Assembly (NCBI GenBank): GCA_964363685.1
Contig: CAYIJG010000048.1
Span: forward strand, 1 to 7,907
Reading direction: 5' to 3'
From: XYD2-FULL-39-9 sp964363685
Lineage (GTDB): Bacteria > Patescibacteriota > Patescibacteriia > Magasanikbacterales > GWA2-37-8
DNA length: 7,907 nucleotides
Positions 1-5,088 of this stretch are shown here, piece by piece. Position 1 is the first letter of the stretch; each line of letters starts with the position of its first letter. The position numbers were made by a program, and so were the translations under genes. A model generated the notes under the pieces. The model was given only the letters and a program-made list of their open reading frames with translations. It was not told the DNA's origin and made no database searches.

Positions 1-354
1 CAAAATAAATTTTTTTTGATACGCCTTGGCAATTCCATATACTGCCAAATTGTCGGACTCAGTACCACCACTAGTAAAAATTATGTTTTCAGGCAAGGCG
101 CCGATAAAACCAGCAACTTCTTTGCGACATCTAGTTAGTTCTTTTTCCGCTTTCTGACCTTCGGTATGTAAAGAAGACGGGTTACCATAAACCTTATCAA
201 AAATCGGACGCATCGCTGCCAAAACTCGAATGTCAGTCGGAGTTGAGGAGGCGTTATCTAAATAAATTGTCCCGATTTCGACATCGGTCGAAATCGCGGA
301 TGCTCGATTTTGTCGATGCAAAATCGGCATTTTTTTCTTATTTTTTAGAGGCAT
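1..354 (-). CDS. Cysteine desulfurase (NifS/IscS family), N-terminal part, truncated by window edge
   Basis: PLP-dependent class V aminotransferase fold enzyme that takes sulfur from L-cysteine for Fe-S clusters and tRNA thiolation. The visible 118 residues carry the family's N-terminal signatures: IYLDNASSTP at 30-39 (usually IYLDNAATTP), YGNPSSLHTEGQKA at 56-69, and IIFTSGGTESDN at 91-102, which belongs to the cofactor-binding region. The PLP lysine and the catalytic cysteine loop lie beyond position 1, so activity cannot be judged. The first 29 residues are unusual. Family members normally start one or two residues before IYLDNA, but here a lysine-rich start (MPLKNKKK) is followed by about 22 residues encoded by the 69-bp palindromic element (267-335). 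The ATG at 354 was chosen because it is the furthest upstream in frame; the ATG at 330 lies inside the element and is an alternative. No clear Shine-Dalgarno precedes either. It lies 88 bp downstream of the exonuclease-like gene, in the same direction. Confidence 0.9.
   Translation of the reverse strand, partial: MPLKNKKKMPILHRQNRASAISTDVEIGTIYLDNASSTPTDIRVLAAMRPIFDKVYGNPSSLHTEGQKAEKELTRCRKEVAGFIGALPENIIFTSGGTESDNLAVYGIAKAYQKKFIL
267..335 (-). repeat. 69-bp double-hairpin element, copy A, in frame inside the cysteine desulfurase gene
   Basis: This segment matches 5778-5846 at 59 of 69 positions by manual alignment, with no gaps. It contains two adjacent hairpins. On the plus strand the first has arms CCCGATTTCG (271-280) and CGAAATCGCG (289-298, one mismatch), and the loop adds two more pairs (AC/GT). 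The second has arms CGATTTTG (305-312) and CAAAATCG (319-326), flanked by ATGC/GCAT with one bulged T. Read on the minus strand it encodes residues from K8 to T29 of the cysteine desulfurase (MPILHRQNRASAISTDVEIG and neighbours). It has no stop codon in that frame and is exactly 23 codons long. I do not recognise the family; by analogy it behaves like the coding palindromic elements of Rickettsia. Confidence 0.85.
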
Positions 355-363
355 ATTTTGTAT

Positions 364-441
364 TGTCATCCTGAATGAAATGAAGGATCTCTGTCTGTTG
401 TTATATTGGACAAGGATTCCTCCACTTCGGTCGGAATGACA
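364..441. repeat. Imperfect intergenic palindrome (TGTCAT...ATGACA)
   Basis: A long imperfect inverted repeat fills the gap between the stop of the exonuclease-like gene and the start of the cysteine desulfurase. The outer arms are TGTCAT (364-369) and ATGACA (436-441). Extending inward, the left arm (CCTGAATGAAATGAAGGAT, 370-388) pairs partially with the right arm (ATTCCTCCACTTCGGTCGGA, about 416-435). Over 27 positions 18 are Watson-Crick pairs, and some of the rest can form G-U pairs. The wording resembles the widespread dispersed repeats of the type GTCATYCTGA...TCAGRATGAC seen in many bacterial genomes, often between genes. As RNA it could form a hairpin that protects the upstream message end or attenuates transcription into the desulfurase gene. 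That role is inferred, and there is no good U-tract. Confidence 0.6.
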
Positions 442-442
442 G

Positions 443-1024
443 TTAAAAAGGTAATGTCAAATTTATATTCTTTTTTGTATTTGTATTTTCTTTTCCAATA
501 TTTGGAAAATCAAAATTAACCGCAAAGGGTAGAACTTCTCCAGTTAAATTTTTATAAAATAATTGCTTGTTATTCTTGCCAAATTCATAAACTTCTTTAG
601 TTACTTTTACGTCTTGTTCACAATATTTTTTTATCTCATCAATTTTACCTTCCTTCCACCATTTCATGGCTTGGAGACCGTCCGCGCTTTTGGTGATATC
701 AAGCGTCGCTTCCGCTACGTCATTAAGCCTTAATCTGCGTCCAATTGAATCTTTAATAACCTTTAAAAGATCTAGACTAGGAAAAGTGAGTAAATCTCCT
801 GGATAATACCGATTGAGGATGGGAATATCAAAATGATCGCTGTTATAGCCGATCAAACAAGTGGCTTTTTCCAAAATTGGCCATAACTTGCCTAGTTCGT
901 GCCGTTCAAACGAACTGTAAGCATCTTTTTCATATTCATAGATAGAAACCACAGTTATTTCCATCGTGGTCAGGTCGGTAATATCGCCGATTGTTTCTAT
1001 ATCAAAAACGATTTCATTACTCAT
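443..1024 (-). CDS. Predicted 3'-5' exonuclease, DEDDy type, RNase H-like fold
   Basis: A 193-residue protein with the three exonuclease motifs of the DnaQ-like DEDD superfamily. Exo I is FDIET (D8, E10). Exo II is GYNSDHFDIPIL at 59-70, where N61 and D66 fit the NxxxxD pattern. Exo III is YCEQDV at 134-139, where Y134 and D138 form the YxxxD of the DEDDy subgroup. These four acidic residues normally hold two divalent metals that hydrolyse the 3' end of DNA or RNA. It resembles the stand-alone YprB-like/RNase_H_2 group rather than a polymerase proofreading domain. The substrate cannot be told from sequence. The C-terminal 25 residues, after the last helix, are rich in Asn, Lys and Thr and probably disordered. 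The start at 1024 lies just downstream of a plausible promoter; the leader is A/T-rich without a Shine-Dalgarno. The cysteine desulfurase follows in the same direction. Confidence 0.82.
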   Translation of the reverse strand: MSNEIVFDIETIGDITDLTTMEITVVSIYEYEKDAYSSFERHELGKLWPILEKATCLIGYNSDHFDIPILNRYYPGDLLTFPSLDLLKVIKDSIGRRLRLNDVAEATLDITKSADGLQAMKWWKEGKIDEIKKYCEQDVKVTKEVYEFGKNNKQLFYKNLTGEVLPFAVNFDFPNIGKENTNTKKNINLTLPF

Positions 1025-1039
1025 AATTTTTATTAAAAC

Positions 1040-1067
1040 TTGATATTTTACCGAAATACTATATCAT
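1040..1067 (+). promoter_or_regulatory. Candidate sigma70-type promoter for the ribH-GNAT pair
   Basis: TTGATA (1040-1045) and TATCAT (1062-1067) are separated by 16 bp, each matching consensus at 5 of 6 positions. A start near 1074 would give a leader of roughly 20 bases before the ATG at 1096. The leader contains no purine-rich Shine-Dalgarno sequence. Confidence 0.5.
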
Positions 1068-1086
1068 AAGTAGGCTTTATTAACAA
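1058..1086 (-). promoter_or_regulatory. Candidate sigma70-type promoter for the exonuclease-like gene
   Basis: Read on the minus strand, TTGTTA (1086-1081) and TATAGT (1063-1058) are separated by 17 bp, matching the -35 and -10 consensus at 4/6 and 5/6 positions. The predicted transcript would start about 25-30 bases before the ATG at 1024. The region overlaps the opposing promoter, so the two divergent units probably compete for polymerase. Confidence 0.45.
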
Positions 1087-1095
1087 TATAATAAT

Positions 1096-1497
1096 ATGTC
1101 CAAAAACATCGCCATCATCCTCGGAGAGTTTCATAAAAAAGAAGTAACGGAAATGCTAAACGAAGCCCGCAAAGTGGCCAAAGAAAATAATCTAAAAATT
1201 GTGGAAGAACTTTGGGTGCCTGGGTCTTATGAAAAGCCTTTGGCTTTGAAGCGTATCTTAAAAAAGAAAAGTATTGCCGGGGCGGTTCTGCTTGGCATTA
1301 TTGAACGTGGAGAAACAAAGCACGGATTGGTGATGGGTCAAGTTGTAATGGAAGCTGTAATTAGATTGGAATTGAAATTTATGAAACCTGTGGGAATTGG
1401 AATTCTGGGACCTGAAATTTTACCTGAACAAATCCCCTCTCGGTTATTGCCTCACGCGCGACAGGCGGTGTTGGTGGTGGCGAAAATGATAAAATAA
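1096..1497 (+). CDS. ribH: 6,7-dimethyl-8-ribityllumazine synthase homologue (RibH family)
   Basis: The 133-residue protein matches the lumazine synthase fold. In the family it condenses a ribityl-aminopyrimidinedione with 3,4-dihydroxybutanone phosphate, the penultimate step of riboflavin synthesis, usually in a 60-mer or pentamer. Visible signatures are GEFHKKEVTEML at 10-21 (usually GxFN), VPGSYEKP at 41-48 (usually VPGAFEIP), GIIERGETKHG at 67-77 with the phosphate-binding GET and the catalytic-position histidine H76, and EQIPSR at 111-116 with R116 at the conserved arginine position. It is shorter than typical members (about 150-160), and the Asn of the F-N motif is H13. The C-terminal KG-E-A signature is replaced by ARQAVLVVAKM. 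No other riboflavin gene is in the window, so it could use imported precursors or have another function. The GNAT gene follows after 7 bp. Confidence 0.85.
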   Translation: MSKNIAIILGEFHKKEVTEMLNEARKVAKENNLKIVEELWVPGSYEKPLALKRILKKKSIAGAVLLGIIERGETKHGLVMGQVVMEAVIRLELKFMKPVGIGILGPEILPEQIPSRLLPHARQAVLVVAKMIK

Positions 1498-1504
1498 ATA
1501 AGTT

Positions 1505-1957
1505 ATGGAATTCAAATTTTTAAAACCAGAAAAACTGATAGATAAAGATCTTGAACTTGTTTTAGTTAAAACTACGCCAGCTGACGATACTAAAGGTTAT
1601 GTGCCATCTTATAATTTTAAAATGATCAACACTAGTACTAAAGAAAAAATGGGTGACATAAATTTACGTATTGGCTATAACGAAAATATAAAATACGGCG
1701 GGCATATGGGATATGGCGTGGATGAAAAATTTAGAGGGAACCATTATGCTACTCGCAGTATAAAATTACTTCTACCATTTGCAAAACAGCATGGATTAAA
1801 AGAAATAACTATAACCTGTGACCCTGAAAATAAAGCTTCCAGAAAAACATGTGAACTTGCTGGAGGAAAATTTGAAGAGATAATTGATTTACCAGAATAT
1901 AACGACCAATACAAAAGAGGAGATAGAAAAAATTGTATTTATAAGTTTGTTTTATAG
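1505..1957 (+). CDS. GNAT-family N-acetyltransferase (RimJ/RimL-like)
   Basis: A 150-residue single-domain acetyltransferase. Motif A, which holds the pyrophosphate of acetyl-CoA, is seen in YGVDEKFRGNHYATRSIKLLL (70-90), with the R-G-x-x-Y-A turn at 77-82. Motif B is CDPENKASRKTCELAGGKFEE (105-125), the N-x-x-S-x-x-x-x-E-x-x-G pattern typical of RimL-like enzymes that acetylate protein N termini or small amines. The acceptor cannot be predicted. It starts 7 bp after the ribH stop with no Shine-Dalgarno, so it is very likely co-transcribed with ribH. Its last two codons overlap the end of the convergent transketolase gene by 6 bp, leaving no room for a terminator between the two convergent units. 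Confidence 0.85.
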   Translation: MEFKFLKPEKLIDKDLELVLVKTTPADDTKGYVPSYNFKMINTSTKEKMGDINLRIGYNENIKYGGHMGYGVDEKFRGNHYATRSIKLLLPFAKQHGLKEITITCDPENKASRKTCELAGGKFEEIIDLPEYNDQYKRGDRKNCIYKFVL

Positions 1958-4141
1958 ATCTACAGCCCTCAAAATCTTCTCCTTAATCCCCTCTGGCGAC
2001 ATCCCAGCCAATTCGTAAACTTCTTTTACATTTCCAGATTTGAGATAATGGTTTATCCCGATGGCTTTTTGTGTATAATCTTCCGGCAACATAAATGGAT
2101 ATAAAAATCCTGGCCAGCCATTGTGCAAAGTAACAACCAATCCTCTTTCTTCATCTGACAAAATACTTTCTGCTTTTTCCGGATTTGTTTTTCTTAAATC
2201 TTCAAACAACTCAGGCGAAGTGACTGTAATAATTTTTACATCAAAATTTTGTTTTTCAAGTTCGGGTAAAATTTCTAATGTATTTTGCAAGACTTGTGAG
2301 CCGGAGATTGCTAGGATAATTTTTTGTTTTCCTTTGTTTGAAAAATCTTTATACACATAAGCGCCATTTGTAGATTCAATCGCTTTTGGCACACCGGTAG
2401 ATCGATTTAAAACTGGCATTTCCGGTCTGGACACAGACAGCATAATAGGCTCACCTTTCTCTAGAGCTGAAAAAAGCATCTCAATCGTCTCGTTGGCATC
2501 CAGGGGCTTGTAGACCTTGATTCCTGGCAAAGCGGTATAAAGTGACATCCAATACATTCCCTGGTGCGTAGGGCCATCCTCGCCGGTTTCTGGGCCATCG
2601 TGACCCGCGAGCGCGATAAAAAACCCTTTCAAGTCTGGGTTGAGTTGATTGCCAATAACCGCCAAGCGAATGGCATTGCCCATCATTGTGGTAAAGACCG
2701 CAAAGGTGCCAAAGACCGACGCTGGTCGATATCCACCAGGCAACACATCCATTGTCAGTCCCGCGCCCATCATCGCCATATTTTGTTCGGCAATACCATA
2801 GCGAATACCGCGACCAAGTGGATTTTGTTTACTAATCAATCCATAGACTTCTTCGGCCGAATTGGTATAGACAGATTTTGCCAAATCCCCGGCTCCAGCA
2901 TAAAAAAACGCAGTCTGTTTCATAAACCACGCCATCCAGGCTTGCGCGGCTTTACGGGTAGAAACTTTTTCTCCTTCTTTGAAAACTAATTCCGGAGGTA
3001 AATTTTTTGGACGACGGATAGAAAGCGGATTAACAAGCGGTCTGCCTGCCAACGATTTTTTCATTTGATTGACGAGCTGTGATTCTGGCAAAACTTTTTT
3101 GGCGCCTACTTCCAATCTTTCTAAAATATATTTTTCATCTTCTACGTCTATCTCACTCATCACGGTTTCGATATCAGACATTACTTCACCCTGTTTTCCC
3201 TCTATAAAAAATCCTAATTTTTTCATTATCTCCATGTATTCTTCATGCTTCGCGACTGTGCCATGCGAAGCAGCCGTATTTTCTACTTTGCCATAGCCTT
3301 TGCCTTTAAGCGTGTGGCACAACACAACGATTGGCTGATTATTTTCAAATCCTTGTGAGGCTAATTTATACGCTTGCGCTACTTCTGACACATTATGACC
3401 ATTGACCTCTATCACATTCCAACCCAAACCAAGCCAATGATTGATATATGGGGAAGATATAACTTCTTCTATGTCGGCATCAATGCCAAAATGGTTGTAA
3501 TCCAAACTGACAATAAGATTTTTAAGGCCATTGGTAGCAGCCAAATTGCGCGCTTCATAGGTCATTCCCTCTTCGCTTTCCGCATCACCCATAAAAACCC
3601 ACGTTTTATTATCTAATCCCGAGGCACGATGGGACATCGCAATACCGACCGCTGCCGAAAATCCATGGCCAGATGGGCCGGTAGTAAAATCAGAATATGG
3701 AAAATCTGATTGGGCATGGCCTTGCGGACCGTCCGCATGGTGATAACGAACCAAATTTTCTAATGTCACGGCTTTGACAACTGCTTCAGAAAATTGTCGA
3801 CCGCCTCGGCGCAATATCTCATAATACAAAGCCTGTCCAGCAAACAGTAGTGGCGTGCAATGCCCGGCGCTCCAAATAACCCGATCTCGACCAGGATTTT
3901 TGGGTAACATCGGATCATACGCCAATACTCCGCCAAGAGTCATAGCCAAAAATTGTTCCACCTTGCCGCTACTGCCGGGATGACCGGACTGCCCAGCTTC
4001 CACGGTAGCAAAGATAAGGCCACGCAAAACTCGAGCCAACTTTTCCATTTTGACAACATCAATACCTTCTAAATTGGGTATTTTTTTCTTTTGGAGGTTT
4101 AGGTATTGTGGAACTAGAGAATCTTTTGATTTTGGTAACAT
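1952..4141 (-). CDS. tkt: Transketolase, full length
   Basis: Thiamine diphosphate (TPP) enzyme moving two-carbon ketol units between sugar phosphates in the non-oxidative pentose phosphate pathway. The 729-residue chain has the N-terminal TPP-binding domain, the pyrimidine domain and the C-terminal domain in one gene. Visible elements are SGHPG at 52-56, SAGH at 91-94, the diphosphate/Mg motif GDAESEEG at 185-192 followed by DYNHFGID at 214-221 with N216, GIAEQNM at 449-455 with catalytic-type E452, and AGHDGPETGEDGPTHQ at 512-527, which matches the transketolase HDSIGVGEDGPTHQ signature. Two deviations stand out: the GDG motif is GDA (A187), and the E452 region reads like DXS/E1 enzymes (GIAEQ) rather than the usual GVREF. 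A pyruvate dehydrogenase-like E1 is a weaker alternative, since GEDGPTHQ argues for transketolase. The N terminus has about 30 extra residues before MEKLARVLRG. It starts 13 bp after the upstream gene, without a Shine-Dalgarno. Confidence 0.9.
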   Translation of the reverse strand: MLPKSKDSLVPQYLNLQKKKIPNLEGIDVVKMEKLARVLRGLIFATVEAGQSGHPGSSGKVEQFLAMTLGGVLAYDPMLPKNPGRDRVIWSAGHCTPLLFAGQALYYEILRRGGRQFSEAVVKAVTLENLVRYHHADGPQGHAQSDFPYSDFTTGPSGHGFSAAVGIAMSHRASGLDNKTWVFMGDAESEEGMTYEARNLAATNGLKNLIVSLDYNHFGIDADIEEVISSPYINHWLGLGWNVIEVNGHNVSEVAQAYKLASQGFENNQPIVVLCHTLKGKGYGKVENTAASHGTVAKHEEYMEIMKKLGFFIEGKQGEVMSDIETVMSEIDVEDEKYILERLEVGAKKVLPESQLVNQMKKSLAGRPLVNPLSIRRPKNLPPELVFKEGEKVSTRKAAQAWMAWFMKQTAFFYAGAGDLAKSVYTNSAEEVYGLISKQNPLGRGIRYGIAEQNMAMMGAGLTMDVLPGGYRPASVFGTFAVFTTMMGNAIRLAVIGNQLNPDLKGFFIALAGHDGPETGEDGPTHQGMYWMSLYTALPGIKVYKPLDANETIEMLFSALEKGEPIMLSVSRPEMPVLNRSTGVPKAIESTNGAYVYKDFSNKGKQKIILAISGSQVLQNTLEILPELEKQNFDVKIITVTSPELFEDLRKTNPEKAESILSDEERGLVVTLHNGWPGFLYPFMLPEDYTQKAIGINHYLKSGNVKEVYELAGMSPEGIKEKILRAVDL

Positions 4142-4154
4142 AAAACTAAAATAT

Positions 4155-4496
4155 TTATTTTTTTTTGAACTCAGGAAGACTAATTATCTGTGCATCGGGT
4201 CCATACCTCTTGGCTTTTTCTTTCTCTATTTCATATACCTTTAAAAATCTTCTTATTTCATTAGCAATCTTTTTGATATCAGTCTCATCAAATCTCTGTT
4301 CTTTTAACCACAGCTTTAAGTCCCAAAGTGTTTTGTCTGAAAGCTCTTCGATTGAATCCATATTTTCATTCTCAAGAAGAGTTACAAGATGTTCTCCTAT
4401 CTCTTTTATATCATTGGCAGTATAAGAACTACTCACTCCTACGACAGCGGACTTTACAATATCATGTACGCGTCTTTTTTGAATATTATCCATCAT
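4155..4496 (-). CDS. Hypothetical helical protein, 113 residues
   Basis: I do not recognise this protein. It is highly charged, has no membrane segment or cysteine, and looks all-helical. Likely helices lie at 3-20, 28-44, 46-70 and 73-100, the last rich in Lys/Glu (RRFLKVYEIEKEKAKRYG), followed by a short tail ending in LPEFKKK. Its start codon overlaps the stop of the upstream 48-codon ORF as ATGA (4493-4496), the usual arrangement for translational coupling; the second Met is an alternative start. The transketolase begins 13 bp after its stop, so the three are probably one transcript. A DNA-binding or adaptor role would be a guess. Confidence 0.6.
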   Translation of the reverse strand: MMDNIQKRRVHDIVKSAVVGVSSSYTANDIKEIGEHLVTLLENENMDSIEELSDKTLWDLKLWLKEQRFDETDIKKIANEIRRFLKVYEIEKEKAKRYGPDAQIISLPEFKKK

Positions 4497-4639
4497 AAAT
4501 GTCTTACATCATCTTTAATCATTTTAACAATCTCTGGAAATTTTTCTATTAAAAAATGTCCGTTCTTACTTTTGTATACAATTTTATTATTAAAAGTCAT
4601 GCCACCGTGGATTATAAATACCTGGGTCTTTTTGGGCAT
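4493..4639 (-). pseudogene. 48-residue remnant of a YdeN/RBBP9-like alpha/beta hydrolase, internally deleted
   Basis: This small ORF is MPKKTQVFIIHGGMTFNNK followed by IVYKSKNGHFLIEKFPEIVKMI and DDVRHL. The first part reads like the N-terminal strand and oxyanion loop (FIIHGG) of small serine hydrolases of the YdeN/RBBP9 type. The second part reads like their C terminus, where the catalytic histidine sits in GHF followed by a (E)FPE(L/I) helix. The middle of such an enzyme (usually about 180-200 residues), with the serine nucleophile and the aspartate, is absent. I infer a large in-frame internal deletion with a junction near 4580-4590. The frame is open and ends with an ATGA overlap onto the next gene, so it may still be translated, perhaps mainly to couple translation. 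The alternative is an unrelated small protein. Family assignment is from memory of motifs. Confidence 0.5.
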
Positions 4640-4694
4640 AATTTAAAACTTGAAAATCCACTATATATGGTTTAATTAAGTTAATTTCCGATGG

Positions 4695-4735
4695 AAAAGA
4701 TCACCCTATGAAGTTTCGTCTTTATAGGGTCTTTT
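4695..4735 (-). terminator. Hairpin terminator, possibly bidirectional, at the end of the hpf operon
   Basis: Plus-strand arms are AAAAGA(TCA)CCCTATGAAG (4695-4713) and CTTTATAGGGTCTTTT (4720-4735), with a 6-base loop and a TCA bulge. The CCCTAT/ATAGGG core is perfect and the outer A-rich/T-rich arms extend it. On the minus strand the right arm ends in GATCTTTTCC, a short U-run suited to ending the operon of the small membrane protein. On the plus strand the tract is better (TCTTTTCTTTTTT), so it may stop antisense transcription too. The stop codon of the upstream minus-strand gene (4722-4724) lies at the stem-loop border. Confidence 0.6.
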
Positions 4736-5078
4736 CTTTTTTATAGACTAACTTATTTTTATTTCTCTTCCTAAAAATACGCTTTGCTAATTTATAAATA
4801 AGTAAAAAAATTAACCCATATATAATTATCAAATATACAGACATAGACACATACGACCACGAGCCAGGATCATTGATGAAATAATGTGATCCTAGGATAA
4901 TCTCCATTATAAATCCAAAAAATATAATCAGCGGTATTGCTGGAATTACAGGAAAGAAAAAAATATTTAACACTTTTAGATAGCTACTGAATACAGATAT
5001 GTCTACAGCGAGCCCAAATAAACAGCCTGCCAGAAACACATAGAGTCCTTTTGATTTGATTATATTTTTTATATTCAT
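4722..5078 (-). CDS. Small membrane protein with three predicted helices, unknown function
   Basis: The 118-residue product, counted from the ATG at 5078, has hydrophobic segments at about 11-31, 38-62 and 76-97. A Lys/Arg-rich tail follows (KLAKRIFRKRNKNK and onward), so the C terminus is probably cytoplasmic by the positive-inside rule. A longer reading from 5117 would add 13 residues (MSRGGFGVYKYNS) and overlap the preceding LtaS-like gene by 29 bp. I prefer 5078 because it falls 10 bp after that gene's stop and puts a short charged N terminus before the first helix. It is the last gene of the hpf-LtaS-like operon. The family is not recognised; a partner or accessory of the LtaS-like enzyme is possible from position only. 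Confidence 0.7.
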   Translation of the reverse strand: MNIKNIIKSKGLYVFLAGCLFGLAVDISVFSSYLKVLNIFFFPVIPAIPLIIFFGFIMEIILGSHYFINDPGSWSYVSMSVYLIIIYGLIFLLIYKLAKRIFRKRNKNKLVYKKEKTL

Positions 5079-5088
5079 ACTATTGTAT

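Noticed and set aside
267..335. CRISPR repeat or attachment site explanation for the 69-bp repeat
   Set aside because: The copies are single, far apart, inside genes, and have no spacers, integrase or tRNA nearby.
2564..2989. Plus-strand 141-residue open frame opposite the transketolase gene
   Set aside because: It lies wholly antisense to well-conserved transketolase motifs, and its translation shows no domain or plausible composition.
3883..3900. Third partial copy of the double-hairpin element (CCCGATCTCGACC)
   Set aside because: The similarity covers only about ten bases and lies within conserved transketolase coding sequence, with no matching hairpin arm.
4155..4639. Toxin-antitoxin pair made of the 48- and 113-residue ORFs (ATGA overlap, small sizes)
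   Set aside because: The first ORF resembles hydrolase ends, and neither product shows a toxin fold or an antitoxin DNA-binding motif. Size and overlap alone are not enough.
4660..4684. Possible minus-strand promoter (TATAGT at 4665-4660, TTAACT at 4684-4679) before the hydrolase remnant
   Set aside because: The -10 is good, but the spacing to the best -35 is only 13 bp, so the match is weak in such AT-rich DNA. A promoter is expected after the terminator but cannot be placed.
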